Below are positions 11,696 to 24,254 of a stretch of 64,000 nucleotides of DNA, one piece after another. A program made the translations under genes and the position numbers. The stretch spans positions 42,796,368 to 42,860,367 of the forward strand of contig CM055106.1 in NCBI GenBank assembly GCA_029204225.1, read 5' to 3'. Positions within the stretch are counted from its first letter, which is position 1. Each line of letters begins with the position of its first letter. The DNA comes from Diphasiastrum complanatum. Its lineage: Eukaryota > Streptophyta > Lycopodiopsida > Lycopodiales > Lycopodiaceae. Under the pieces are notes generated by a model that was not told the origin of the DNA, made no database searches, and saw nothing but the letters and a program-made list of their open reading frames with translations.

Positions 11696-11859
11696 GAAGG
11701 GGCCAAGCAAAGGCCATTCTGCCCGGTTCGGATTTCCAAAATTTTTAGGCTCGGCCCGGCCCGGTTCGGATTTCCAAAATGTTTAAGGCTCGGCCCGGGC
11801 CGAGCCTAAAAGATTTTGAAAATCCGAACCGGGCAGAATGGCCTGTGCCCGGCCCCTTC
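11696..11859. repeat. GC-rich foldback, possible small non-autonomous DNA transposon
   Basis: The ends are inverted repeats: GAAGGGGCC at 11696 and GGCCCCTTC ending at 11859. Inside each end is the long shared block GGCCATTCTGCCCGGTTCGG (from 11712, and its complement up to 11842). The left arm carries two direct copies of a ~40-bp GGTTCGGATTTCCAAAAT-type unit, and the right arm one inverted copy. The whole stretch can fold into a long hairpin. The GC content is far above that of the flanks. GGGCC-rich termini recall plant hAT-type MITEs, but I could not find a matching 8-bp target duplication. Confidence 0.55.
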
Positions 11860-12294
11860 TATAATACGTCAAAAGCTTGCTGGCTTGCGGAAGTAATGGT
11901 TGAAACTTGAAACTTGAAAGCCCACCTAACTTTTGCGTTTTGGGCCCATGGGACCACCCGTGATCATCAATTGTGCAAAACAAAGAGAACACGACAAATG
12001 CAGGTGCTTCTCCGTGGGATTTTTGAGGAATATTTTGAATGTCGACGCGAAATGTCGCGGGGAAAAAATAAAGGATATGGGACTCGCAAGCCCTATTCTT
12101 AGTTAGTGGCAGTAACCAGCGCCACTGGATCGATGTACAGCGAAGCCACCAACTCTCACTCTCCCGGCTTAAAAACTAATTCCAGTCTCCAGAGTCCTTG
12201 TTCCACAGTCCTAACGATCGAACGCATCGCCCGGCAGCCAGTGACCAGTCAATAGGCACATGGGCAAACGGGCCCCAGGGATGATGCTAGTACG
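11860..12294. other. intergenic DNA, no gene seen
   Basis: The stretch is moderately GC-rich. A 62-codon ORF at 11914-12102 shows no recognisable features. It resembles the edge of an old element or gene, but nothing supports a call. Confidence 0.35.
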
Positions 12295-12865
12295 GTTGCA
12301 GGAAACTCATGCTCGCCTTCGAACTTCGAAGGCACTCGGCTGTGTGACTTGAGGCCCGAGGGTGCCTCGCCTCACGACAATGCAGAGATTTTGATGTCAT
12401 TATCATGGAGCAAGGGGGTGTGAGTCCCTCCATGCACTCATTATTATTCATACTATTATGTCTTTGTATGTGGTACCTGATGATTTGATATTGTGTGAGC
12501 ATATATGCTCATTGCTTATACATGTTAGTAAACTCACTTATTTTTATTGACATGGTACCGTGGATGAATGTTAGGCAACTAATGCTCGCCTTTGAAGGCA
12601 CTCGGCTGTGAATGTGGTGTGTGACTTGAGGCTCGAGGGTGCCTCGCCTCACGACGATGCAGAGATTTTGATGTCATTATCATGGGCATTCCATGGTTGC
12701 ATGGGGGTGTGAGTCCCTCCATGCACTCATATTATTCATATGATTATGTCTTTGTATGTGGTACCTGATGATTTGATATTGTGTGAGCATATGCTCATTG
12801 CTTATAGATATTAGTAAGTACCTCACTTATTTTATTGACATTGTACCTTGGATGAATGTTAGGCT
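12295..12865 (+). repeat. two tandem units of about 285 bp
   Basis: Unit 1 (about 12295-12578) and unit 2 (about 12579-12865) share blocks such as GGGTGCCTCGCCTCACGAC, GCAGAGATTTTGATGTCATT and ATGTGGTACCTGATGATT in the same order. No ORF of note is present. The units are well conserved, differing mainly by small indels. Confidence 0.8.
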
Positions 12866-13100
12866 TTTAGGAGTAATGTAAAACTAATTGATGATAATTA
12901 GAAAATTTATTTTATTGACATTGTACCTTGGATGAATGTTAGGATTCTAGGAGTAATGTAAAATTACATTATGATAATTAGGGGTTTATCACTTTTCTAA
13001 GCAAAAATTTCAAATGGTTATTTTATAGACATTGTACCTTGGATAAATGTTAGGCTTCGAGGAGTAATACAATACTAACTTATGACAATTATGGGGTTAT
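12826..13100 (+). repeat. sub-repeat array with TTATTGACATTGTACC units
   Basis: The last ~50-75 bp of each 285-bp unit is further repeated. Copies of a TTATTTTATTGACATTGTACC-type block followed by GGATGAATGTTAGG start near 12535, 12828, 12906 and 13018. The spacing is unequal. The array ends where the Gypsy-like gag remnant N begins. Confidence 0.75.
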
Positions 13101-13828
13101 TATTTTTTGAACCAATTCACAATAGTACAACACCAAAATATCCACTCATATGAGCTCAAACGTCAAGGAAAATACCTTTCATTACATGCAATGGATGATG
13201 CAATATGTGATGAGGATAATGATTCCGATGATGATACCAATATTGGAATGTTGTCATATACAACTGGGCAAACGACTACAATATCCACAACTATTGCATC
13301 TACGAACATCAATGCAACAGTCGAGTTGATGATGAATGAGTTTTAAAAACTTGGTCAAAAATAGCAGATGCAGCTAGAAAAGATATGCACTCAGTTTGAT
13401 ACGAAGTTAAAAGCATTGGAAGAGCACAAGCTAAGAGTGATAAAGCAACTGATAAAATGGCTAAAACTTTTTCTAGTAGGGAAAATGTTTGGTGTGTAAT
13501 TTGTGCTATAAATCATACTATGAATGAATCTCCAACAATGAAGAGATGAATGACGAACACCTATTGTCCTTTGTGCAATTCAACCGAACATGAGACAACC
13601 TTTTGTTCGTTCAATCCATGGGTCATTCAACAAAGATATTCTAAGTTTCAATATCAATAAAATCCTATATGGAAAGCACTAGATGGAAAGGTCTATGGAC
13701 CTGAATTTCCGCAACCATTAGCTTTACCTGCCCCCTAGGTCAACGGGCTCCTCAAGTGAATATGATGGAGCCAGAACCTTCAGATGGTCATGAATAGTGG
13801 AATTATAATATAGATCAAAACATTGGTC
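13101..13828 (+). mobile_element. Gypsy-like gag remnant N, first piece
   Basis: This broken gag-like region contains an acidic stretch (EDNDSDDDTNIG near 13211-13246), a helical charged stretch (KLKALEEHKLRVIKQL near 13405-13455), and two Cys/His clusters (CVICAINHTMNES near 13499 and CPLCNSTEHETTFC near 13570). Clusters of this sort occur in plant Ty3/Gypsy gag proteins. The piece is cut at 13828-13833 by the insertion of Copia D, and continues at 25067. It has several breaks and is the oldest layer of the nested stack. Confidence 0.5.
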
Positions 13829-13833
13829 CTTCA
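13829..13833 (+). repeat. target-site duplication of D (left)
   Basis: CTTCA abuts the TG of the left LTR. The identical CTTCA follows the right LTR at 25067-25071. Confidence 0.9.
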
Positions 13834-14617
13834 TGTTAAAATTGAAAAACAATCCATATTGATTTCTTGGCTTGCTACAAATGTTGAACCATGCAAGTAT
13901 GTAGCTCATTAATGCAAAATGCCAAGTTTGGCCTACATAGAACTCGAGCTACATGGTTATGTATTATCTAGTTTGATAAATGCAACTTGCATATAGTTCG
14001 TAGACATAGAATTAGCATGATTATGCTTGTAGAAACCTGTGGCAACTCACATGCATTAATTGTAAGTGATCCATAGTGACATGCAAGGAATGCACAAAGT
14101 TTAATGGACACATGCATGATGATTTGGACATTTCTAGTTAGAACTAGTACACTTGCAAAAAGTTGGTAGAATTTCATGCATGACAAGTGACAAATGTCTC
14201 TAGATGTCACTTTAGATTTCATCTTGGAATGGATAGATATGGTTCTACCTCAAGCTATCTCAATCTCCATAAATATGTGTATCTCTCCACACAATCAATG
14301 ATGAAGAACCAAAGTTTTGTAGCTATCTCATGTCATTTTGGATCTAAACAAATATTGTTTGTCATCTCTTTAGCTCTCTCTCTAACTCGTGTTGAGGCTA
14401 ATGCTCATACATTGAAATCTTGTATTTTTATTCATTCTTTGATCATTGCTATTATATTCTGTTGATTAGCATGCTAGATTGTGGATTAGCCATTTCTTCT
14501 GAACTAGATTTTGTTGATCAATCTAGAATCTGGTTATAGTGCCAATCACAAATCTTAATTAAGATCAGTCATTCTTGTGGACATTCCCCACACGTGTGAA
14601 TTCTGGAAATTTTTTCA
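13834..14617 (+). repeat. 5' LTR of D
   Basis: The LTR begins TGTTAAAATTG and ends TTTTTTCA directly before the tRNA-Met-type primer site. The palindrome CACACGTGTG is at 14589-14598. It is 784 bp long, shorter than its partner because the partner has an expanded CT tract and one small indel block. Confidence 0.92.
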
Positions 14618-16079
14618 TGGTATCAAAGCCACATTAAGCTTTGCATGCTAACAACTCTGATTGTACAAGAAACTGAGAGCTAAATCAAACAAAAAAGCAA
14701 TTTTGCAGTTTTTCTAACTCTTCTCTAAAGTGTATTTGGATTAAATTGGACTTGAACTGAATTTTTAGACCTGAATTGAGGAAGTACAGAATTCTGGAAT
14801 CCTGCATGTGTGAAAATCAGAGTTTTTCAGTCCCTTTGTTCTCCTCCAAAGATAGCAGTCTTATAGCTTGATGGAAAGCATTTGATTAGTACTTTCCATA
14901 GAAATTGAAATCAAATCAATCTGATGTGTCTAGCAAGAGTTATAAGCTCGTAAAGAGGATAGGGATAGGTCCAAAATCCGAGTGACAACATTTTGATTTG
15001 ATTCAATTATACTTTGTTCTGAATCCATTGTTTTGAGCATCCAACACAAGAAACTGTAGATCAAGACTGAGTTTGAAGTATTTGAACACCCCTTGAGCCT
15101 TCTGAATGTCAATAGTGTTTTCTTTTGAAGCATTTCACACGTTCCAAAAGTAGAATTTAAACCAGCCAAAGTGTCTCAAACCACTTTTTGTGTCTGATCT
15201 AGAAAACTTGTCTTGTGGAATATTTGAGATTCATCTCAAATATAGTTGCAAGTGTTTCACATAGGAAGGTAGTTTAACCTTGAAAGTACCTATAGTGAAG
15301 AGAGCAGCAACTCTAAGTCTGATAGGAACAAGCTCAAAGATATCTCAATCCAATAACTAAGAAGTCTTCATTATAATGCCATCTCAGGGAGGATATCTTC
15401 TAGAAGCCAGTGAAAGACTAAAAACTTCTAATTATTCAATTTGGAAGTTAAGAATGGAGTCTGTTTTGATTCTCCAGAATGTTATGGATATTGTGCTTGG
15501 TGTTGAGGAGGAGCCTCAAGCACAGGTTGAAATTCCTAAATATAAGAAGAGCTAGAATGGCTCTACATTTCATTAAGATGAATGTATCTAATGAAATTTT
15601 GAGAGAGATAGGATCTTGCACTACTGCCAAAGAAGCTTGGGATGCACTAAAGACCATCTATGAAGCAAAGAATACTTCTAGAATACTCACTCTTAGGAAT
15701 CAGATTTTCCAAAGTTTCCAAAGAAGTGAAGAGAGTGCATCTAACTATGTTCTGAGAGTTAGAGATTTACATAGAGAGCTTTCCTGTGTTGGAGTTACCA
15801 TTAACCAAGTTGAGCTAGTTCAAGTCATACTGAATGGCTTGAGAGATGACTATGATAATCTTGTTCAGTCTTTTGCTATTAAGGAGGAGTTACCTTATCT
15901 AGAAACTCTCCAAGGAATTCTTATTTTTGAAGAATCTAGACAAAGCTATAAACTCTCCAGAATGAACAATCTTGAACATGGTGGAAGTGACAAAGCCCTC
16001 TTTGTCAAAGGCAAGCAGAAAGGAAGGAGTAAGAACCAATTCTCTCAAGCATACAACAAAGACAAAGCCAAAGATTAGT

Positions 16080-16348
16080 TAGAATTAAAGTTAGAATCAC
16101 TGTGTGACTGTAAGTGGGTCCTATCAATGGATAAGGATCAGTTGGCCTCGCCACGAGGCAAGTCGACGGGACACACGTCCCGCCAACGGCAACTTGGGTC
16201 ATGCATGGGTTGCCTGAGTGAACAACTATATGTACAGTGTAATTTCATTTTGAGAAATACAGTTGCTATGTGAGCTTGCTGAGGAGAGTGATTTTCTATC
16301 TGTGCTACTGTGTAGCATGATTAGTGTTCCTGTGCAAAGCAAATTGTA
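16080..16348 (+). repeat. 5' LTR of E
   Basis: The boundaries come from comparison with 21842-22110. Shared text starts at TAGAATTAAAG and ends within 1-3 bases of 16348, just before the primer site at 16352. It is unusually short for a Copia LTR. Confidence 0.85.
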
Positions 16349-16350
16349 AG

Positions 16351-17641
16351 TTGGTATCAGAGCCATATAGGGAGTGTCACAGTACAGTGTCGTCGTTGAA
16401 GAGAGCTTCGGGAGAACTGCCTTCTGAGAGTTCGGGGTTTTACGGCGGGTTGAAGAAAGAAAAAGAAGCACTGGTGCAAGGTTTCTAATTTATAGAGGCC
16501 TGCTAAGCTCAGCAGAGGGATTATTAGCCTATGCATAGCATCAGACAGAAAAAAATTTGGTGAAAGATTGACAATTTCTAAGCCAGCTGAAAATTGAAAC
16601 CGGACTTGGGATTATGGTTTTTATACATAACTGGTGATTTCATCGCTGTTTGTGCACCGTTTTGGATGCCGTAAGGACAGGAAGGAAGCTAATCACACTT
16701 TCAATCAGCCATGGAGAGATTCTGAGGTTTATGTCAGAGACTTGTCTCCAGACAGTTAACCTAGCATATTTGAGGTAAAAAGGTGACAAAGCCACTTTGT
16801 CAAGTTGAGCTAAAATCATCGTTTCTCCACGGAATTTCCTGACTGAACATTCTAAAGTAATGGATTCCATAGGGCGACCCTGCTCCAGGCCTCAGATCGT
16901 GCTCAAAATGATCCACAGGAGAGCTTGATCTGATTTTTTTGAGAGAAGGGAGGCGCGGCCGCAGGCTGGGAAGTCGCGGGTAGTTCGCACGCCCAACGCG
17001 ATAAAAAAACTTAGTGTATCAAAGTTCTTAGCATATGCAGGAGTTTGGTTCGATGCCCAGATGTACTTTGAACCTGTAGATGAGGTGTCAAGTGAATCAA
17101 CGGTCCAGAATCTGTGATGGGAGAGAAATTTGAACCACAAGATTTGGTTCAGCCATTGGATGAGCTTTAAACATGGTTCTGAAGAATTGAAGTGCATTCT
17201 GGCCTTCAACTTCATTAAAAATTTTCATACTGAAAGTTGAGTTGGGTCCCTTCACAAGTGAAAAAAAGTGAAGAAACAGTTCAAAAGCTAGAAAAGTCCC
17301 TATTTTTGGGTCCTTTGCCCGTTTTGACCCAAACGAAAGGCTATAACCTCCAAACGAAGGGCACCCGGACTGTACCTACAAGTATGGTACAACAAAACAG
17401 AGCGGTTGCAGCGGAGAAAGTGTTCGGAGTACGCCAGAAGTAGTTCACTGGGCACGTTGTTGGGAATTGACGACTGAGTGCATTTCGGAAGGCGACGCCG
17501 ATTTGGCTTTCAAATTGGTGGAAAAGCGACGAGTGGCCTGGTAAGAAAAAAAGTGCAAGTCATTATTTTCAACTTCTGACATCATTGTTGGCCTCGACAT
17601 ACTGTTCTTAGCCTAAGATAGAAGTTTTAAGCAGTTTTGCG
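16351..17641 (+). other. long untranslated leader of E
   Basis: About 1.3 kb lies between the primer site and the presumed gag ATG at 17642. No protein-like ORF stands out. The segment around 16640-17220 has minus-strand ORFs of about 76-107 codons, which I take as chance. Confidence 0.6.
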
Positions 17642-20600
17642 ATGGCAAAGATGGGAGAGTCCATTTTGAGTGAAAGTAGCAAATTGGACGGGATTTCCAA
17701 CTATGCAGTGTGAAAATTCAAAATGAAAAACATACTGATGGAGAAAGATGTGTGGAAAGTCGTCACAGGTGATGAGAGAAGGCCGCCAAATGAAGCAGAC
17801 ATCAAAGTGTTCGACAAAAAGATGAGGAAAGCTTTGACCTTCATTAACTTGTCAGTGAAGGATCACATCATTACCCACATTTGTGATGCTATTACACCCA
17901 GATAGGCATGGGATGTGCTAAAGGAGCAGTTCGAGACGTCAAATCCGTCAAGAATCATGTTTCTGAAGTCAAAGTTGAATAGTGCCCACATGGAACAAGG
18001 AGAGCACATTCAGACGTACATGACCAGAATCAAGACAATGAGAGATGAACTGCATTCTATTGGAGAACGCATACGTGATGTGGAGCTAGTGCATAATGCA
18101 TTATGCGGCATTGCAGAATCCTATCAGATGTTTGTGAGCGGAATAGCATCAAGAGAAAGATTGCCAACCTTTGACGAGATCACAGGAATCTTGATGCAGG
18201 AAGAGCAACGACGAGAAATGGTGAAAGCTAGACGTCAAAATACTGATGATCAGGCACTTGCGACATGCCAAAAACAAGGGAAGGGCAAGGGCAAGAAGAA
18301 GACTAAACAGCAATTTGCCAAGTCTTAGGAGGATGAGGGATCTTCCAGCAAAACTAAGAAGAAAGGCAAGTCCTTCCATTGTGGTAAAAAGGGCCACTGG
18401 AAGAGTGAATGTCGCAAATTCCTGGCGGAACAAGACAAGGGGAAACCAAAACAAGCAGGTAACCTTGTCGATGAGGGTGAAACTGAAGACTCTAGCATCT
18501 TCATATCTGCATTGTCATCTAATCAAGATGATCAAGCATGGTATATTGACTCAGGAGCCACAAGACACATGACAAGTAACAAGAACTGGTTCAGTAGTTT
18601 GAAGGCATTGGATAATTGAACATCTGTTTCACAAGCAAATGGTGAGGGGATAGGCACAGTTTCAAGGGGATAGGCACAGTTTCAATCCAACCGCCTGACG
18701 GCAAAAGCAGGATGATCAGGAAGGTACTTTACGTACCAGGTTTGAAGAAAAATCTACTTTTTGTTGGAGTCATTACTGATCAAAAGTTGAAAGTAGAATT
18801 CGCCCATGATCGTTGCTTTGTGAAGGATGCGAAACAAAAGTTCAAAGTTATTGTGAATGGAGTAAGAGAGCCCAATACAAAATTGTACAGGTTGAATGCC
18901 ACAATCAAGGGGCAACATGGACTTGTGTCATCCGTTCCTTCGCAAACTGAGTTGTGGCACAAGAGGCTTGGTCACTTGAACTTGGGAAGCCTCAGTTTGA
19001 TGAGAAAATTGGAGATGGTAATAGGACTACCTACAATAGAAGATCACTTGAAATCGATGTGCGAATCTTGTATATATGGGAAGCAGCATCGAGAGAAGTT
19101 CAATAAAGGGGGTGTTGCAAGAGCAAAGAACATCCTGGATTTAATCCACACAGATTTATGCGGGCCCATGAAGACCATGTCCTTAGGAAAAGCCTTCTAT
19201 TTCATGACCTTTATTGATGATATGTCACGTAAGACGTGGATCTACTTCTTGAAGAAGAAATCAGATGCTTTTGATAACTTCAAGAACTTCAAAAACTTGG
19301 TCGAAAATCAAACAGGTAAGAAGATCAAAGTCCTAAGATCAGATAGTGGAGGTGAGTATAAGTCTAATGACTTCAATGATCTTTGTGATCAATGTGGGAT
19401 TAAAAGACAATTTACGCAAGCTCATACTCTTGCTCTCAATGGTGTAGCTGAGCGCAAAATCGTACGATTGTGGAAAGTGCCAGATCTATGCTAGCTGAGA
19501 TGAAATTACCAAAAGATTTTTGGTCAAAAGCATGTAGCATGGTAGTCTATCTTCAAAATAGAAGTCCTACCATTGCCATACCAAAAATTACACCTAAGGA
19601 AGCATTCACAAAGAAGAAGCCAAAGGTGAACCACTTGCGAATCTTTGGATGTAAGGCCTTTGTACATATTCCTAAGGAAGAAAGACGTAAACTTGATGTA
19701 AAAGCTATCAAGTGCATATTCCTAGGATATGATGATCGCGTGAAGGGCTATAGATGTTTTGATCCAGTCGAAAACAAAATCCATATAAGCCGAGATGTTA
19801 TCTTTGATGAATCCAAGATGTATGAAGACGAAGATGCTGAGAAGATAGACACATCCAGTAGGAAAAATGGCATAGTGAGGATACCACCTGATGATGATCC
19901 ATTCATTGACCTTCCGAGTGATGAACATGAGGATACATCTCAAGATACTACTACTCAATCTCAAGAAACAGGTTGGAGAAGTAGGGACAAACCTTTTGGT
20001 GCAAGAAGGATTGAAATTGCAGGTGATAAACGCAAGGAGAAGGATGTACCCTGGGATACATTTTCACCAGGAAGCCGATCACCTGACAGAAAGCTCCCTA
20101 AGTGGTTTGAGAGATTGATGGAGAGCCGCGATATAGATGACTTTCCAGGATCATCTAACCAGGGAGAGCTACGAAGATCAACAAGAGAGAAGATACTACC
20201 TGAAAGGTATGAAGCAAATTATGCTCTGTTATCTAGCATTATTCAAAGCAAAGAACCTTCGACTTATGGTGAAGCGAAGGATGATGACATTTGGATCAAA
20301 GCCATGGGAGAGGAGATGGAGTCAATTGCTAAGCATAGCACATGGGACTTAGTAGAACCACCAATTGGCAAGAAACCCATTGGTTGCAAATGGGTATATA
20401 GAACTAAGTACCATGCAGATGGAAGCATAGCAAAGCACAAAGCAAGATTGGTAATCGAAGGGTACGCACAAAATAAAGGCATTGACTATGAGGAGACCTT
20501 TGTGCCGGTGTGTAAGTGGAATACTCTACGTCTACTTATTGCTTTAGCTTCACATTTTGGTTGGCCTTTGCATCAGATGGATGTGAAATCTGCTTTTCTA

Positions 20601-21785
20601 AATGGTGAGTTAGAAGAAGAAGTGTTCATGGATCAACTTGAGGGCTTTGTAACGAAAGTGCGGGAAAATAAAGTATGTCGCTTGAAGAAAGTGCTTTATG
20701 GTCTTAAACAAGCACCACGTGTCTGGTATAGCAGGATTGATGCCTACTTTCGTTCAAAGGGGATGGTGAGAACACATTCTGATCCAAATCTATATGTCTT
20801 ATGCTTTGATGGTATGGTTGCTTTGATTGCTCTTTATGTTGATGACTTGATTATTACGGGAAATAATCAAGAGATGATAGACATAATCAAGAAAGACCTC
20901 ATGAAACAATTTGAGATGATGGATCTCAGCCTGATGCATTACTGCCTTGGAGTAGAAGTGTGGCAAAAAGGACATGAAGTGGGTTTAACACAGGTGAAAT
21001 ATGTCAAAGAGTTACTACACAGGTTTAGGTTGCAGGATTGCAAACCAGTAAACACTCCTATTGAACCAGGTAAAAAGCTTTCTAAGCTTGATGAATCACA
21101 GTCATTTGATGCTACGCTATATAGACAGTTAGTAGGGAGCTTGATTTACCTTACCACAACTAGACCAGATATATGCTATGTTGTTGGCATTGTAAGTCAG
21201 TTTATGGCAGCACCTACGGAAACGCATTGGAAAGCAGCTAAATGCATTTTGTGTTATGTGAAAGGCACATCAGAGTATGGCTTAATTTACAGGAAGCATG
21301 ATGGTTTACCTGAGTTGTGTGGCTATGTGGATGCGGACTGGGGAGGTGACTATGATGATCGTAGATCCACCATAGGATATATATTCCAGTTTTGTGGTAA
21401 TTGCTTTTCCTGGTCTAGTAAGAAGCAAAGTACAATTGCTCTTTCCACCACAGAAGCAGAGTATAAGGCAATGTGTAGTGCTGCACAAGAAGCTATATGG
21501 TTGAGACAAATCTTGGAAGAGATTGGCATGAGGCAGAAAAATCCCACAACTTTACATAGCGACAGTTAGAGTGGCATTCAACTAGCAAAGAATCCAGTGT
21601 TCCATGCGAGAACTAAACACATTGAGATTCAATATCACTTCATACGTGAAAGGCTGCTTAGTCGTGAAATTCATGTTGTTCATTGTAGCACAGATGAACA
21701 ACTAGCTGATATTTTCACTAAGCCACTTACTGGAGAAAAGTTTGATAAGTTTAGATCAAAACTTTCTGTATTTAAAGTTTGTTGA
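17642..21785 (+). pseudogene. gag-pol region of E
   Basis: This nearly complete Copia gag-pol region encodes, in order: gag (KSKLNSAHMEQGEHIQTYM near 17960-18020); a zinc knuckle (HCGKKGHWKSEC near 18378-18412); protease (AWYIDSGATRHMT near 18537-18575); the HHCC integrase finger (LWHKRLGHLN near 18952); the integrase core (LRSDSGGEYKS near 19330); RT (GLKQAPRVWYSR near 20700 and ALYVDDLIITGN near 20828); and RNase H (STTEAEYKAM near 21445-21475). A tail ends at 21785 just before the purine tract. There are about five breaks and all catalytic blocks are recognisable. Its RT and linker differ from those of D, F and G, so it is a separate Copia lineage. Confidence 0.85.
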
Positions 21786-21841
21786 CTTTAAAGCTATGTA
21801 TATGACTGTATAAAAAGTGACTCTACTTTAATGGAGAGAGA

Positions 21842-22110
21842 TAGAATTAAAGTTAGAATCACTGTGTGACTGTAAGTGGGTCCTATCAGTGGATAAGGAT
21901 CAGTTGGCCTCACCACGAGGCAAGTCGACGGGACATGCGTCCCGCCAACGACAACCTGGGTCATGCATGGGTTGCCTGAGTGAACAACTATATGTATAGT
22001 GTAATTTCATTTTGAAAAATACAGTTGCTATGTGAGCTTGCTGAGGAGAGTGATTTTTTGTCTGTGTTACTGTGTAGCATGATCTGTGTTCCTGTGCAAA
22101 GCAAATTCTA
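21842..22110 (+). repeat. 3' LTR of E
   Basis: This copy is 269 bp, the same length as the 5' copy, and carries the inverted ends TAGAATT and AATTCTA. The differences from the 5' copy are mostly C/T and G/A changes. Confidence 0.85.
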
Positions 22111-23445
22111 AGTAGATCGAGATCAAGATGGTGAAGGATGAAACATCTCATTCCTCTAACTCAAAAACCAAGAAGAAGAAAGTGAAGTGCTTCTTCTATG
22201 GCAAAAAGAGGCACTATGCCTCTAGTTGCTTTAAGAAGAAAAACCAACTCAAGCAAGCTAATCTCTCCAAAGAGATTGAAGAAGATTCTGTTGCAAGTGA
22301 TGGAGAAGGATCACTTATGATGTCCAATTTTTCTTCATCACCTTTCAAGAAAGATGGAGCTTGGTACATAGAAAGTGGAGCCTCTTCACATGTGTGTTGT
22401 TCAAAGGAGTCATTTGACTCAATCTTACCTTTCAAAGGACACAAGAGATCTATTTACACAGCTAATGATCATGAGTGTCCAATAGAAGGAATTGGCAACA
22501 TTCCATTGAAACTTGCTTCTTCAAAAGTTCTTGCACTTTCTAATGTTCTTTTCATTCCAAAACTTACAAAGAACTTAATTAGTGTGGGAAAGTTGCTTGA
22601 TAATGGTTGTGATGTAAAGTTCAACTCCAATACTTGTTTTATCAAGAGAAAAGATGAGATCATTGCTGATGGAACTAGATGTGGTGGAATTTTTAAGTTA
22701 AATTCTTATGAGAATGCAAACATTTGTGAAGTTGTTTTGTTATCTAAGGAGGAGCTGTGGCATAGAAGGTTGGGACATCCTAACTTTACATCTATGTCTT
22801 CTATGGTTAAGAAGGAGAAGGCTATTGGTCTTCCAAAATCTCTTTCTAAATATTTCAAGCCTTGTGAGGCTTGTGCCATTGCAAAGTCACACAGAAAGCC
22901 ATATCAGAAGTCTTCTATAAAGACTACTTATCCATTGAAACTCATACATTCAGATGTATATTTTTCCTCTTCTAAAAGTATTGGTGGTGCAACATGTTTT
23001 GTCACCTTCATTGATGACTTTACTAGATACACTTGGTCGTATCTACTTTCTTCAAAGGCTATGGTTTCATCCATGATGAGGGAAAAGTTTGCTTGCTCTT
23101 CAAAAGTTTATATGGATTAAAGCAAGCCCCAAGGTCATGGTATTCTCGACTTAACACCTTTCTTGAGTCACTAGGATTTAATCTTAGTAACTATGATCCT
23201 TCCTTATATGTCAAGTTTTTTGATAAAGATATTGTCATACTTCTTATTTATGTTGATGATATCATTCTGATAGGAAGTTGTAAAGTTAGTTGAGGAAACC
23301 AAGATTGCACTTGGAAAAGAGTTCAAGATGCAAGATCTTGGAAAAATTCACTATATTCTAGATTAGAGATTGACTTTCTTAAAGATAAAGCTTTTATATG
23401 TCAATCTAAGTATGCTCTTTCAATGTTAAAAAAGTTCAATGGGAT

Positions 23446-23487
23446 GTCCAAGAATCAATAGAGTGGTTGGTTTCTTGATTCTTGGAC
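23446..23487. repeat. perfect 13-bp inverted repeat (hairpin) inside D
   Basis: GTCCAAGAATCAA at 23446-23458 is matched by its exact complement TTGATTCTTGGAC at 23475-23487, with a 16-base loop. It has no counterpart in the same part of elements F and G. Confidence 0.6.
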
Positions 23488-24254
23488 TTCTATGAATTGT
23501 AAGAGTATAGAAACACCTATGGAGCAAAATGTAAAGGACTCTAACAAAGGTGATGAAAGATCCTTCGAGGACATTACAATTTTTAGAAGTCTTATAGGCT
23601 CCTTAATTTGACTCACAATAACTAGACCTGACATAAGCTTTAGTGTTCATAAGTTGAGCCAGGCTATGAAAAATCTTTCAATTTATCATTGGAAAAAGGC
23701 CAAGAGAGTGCTTAGATATATATCTTCAACTTTTGATTTTGGTTTATTGTATAAAAGCGAAGATCTTTCTATTATTGGTTATTATGACTCGGATTTTGCA
23801 AGTGATGGAGCAGATCGAAAATCTACAAGTGCTTATGTCATATATCTTGGAGGAAACTTGATATCTTGGCTTTCCAAAAAGCAAGATACTGTATCACTCT
23901 CATCATGTGAAGCTGAGTACAAGGCGCTCACTACAACAACAAAGGAAGATCAAGAGGTTACTAGTGGAGCTAAAGATAATTATGGAAGAAAATATACCTA
24001 TGATCATGTGTGACAACATTTCAGCTCAAGCCCTTGCCAACAACCCAATATTCCATGCAAGGAGCAAGCATATCGAAGTTGCACATCAAGCTCATTGGAG
24101 GTGAAATCAAATTGGAGCACATTGACACATCATCTTGCATTGCAGATATGCTCACCAAACCTTTGAGCAAAAGTTCTTTCAACAAGCATAGAGCCAACCT
24201 TGGAGTTATACCAAGATCCATGTTCAAATCAATATAGATCATTTTTAGGAGGAG

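Larger units (their letters stand above)
16080..22110 (+). mobile_element. Copia element E, nested inside D, non-canonical LTR ends
   Basis: E is a second Copia element inserted into the gag region of D. The LTRs are only 269 bp each (16080-16348 and 21842-22110). They begin TAGAATT and, in the 3' copy, end AATTCTA, so the ends are TA...TA rather than TG...CA. The primer site TGGTATCAGAGCC is at 16352-16364 and a purine tract GGAGAGAGA precedes 21842. I count 14 differences in 269 sites (about 5%). No clean target duplication was found. The long gag-pol region has only a handful of breaks. Confidence 0.9.
15376..24240 (+). pseudogene. gag-pol remnant of D (interrupted by E)
   Basis: The gag starts at an ATG at 15376 after a ~750-bp leader, with typical Copia gag text (LEASERLKTSNYSIWKLRM near 15395-15455). 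After element E, the text resumes with a zinc-knuckle-like region near 22180, the protease-like GAWYIESGASSHV near 22355, the HHCC finger (LWHRRLGHPN, near 22755), RT (LKQAPRSWYSRL and IYVDDIIL, near 23115-23270), RNase H (LSSCEAEYKALTTTTKE, near 23895), and a C-terminal tail near 24130-24235. The text is close to elements F, G and H, so these form one Copia clade. It is a fossil with several breaks. Confidence 0.85.

Noticed and set aside
12295-13100. Regular repeats considered as a CRISPR-like array
   Set aside because: The units are long, unequal and adjacent rather than short repeats with unique spacers, and the DNA is from a plant.
16640-17215. Minus-strand frames in the leader of E
   Set aside because: No recognisable motif and no sign of their own promoter; leaders of this length often hold chance frames.
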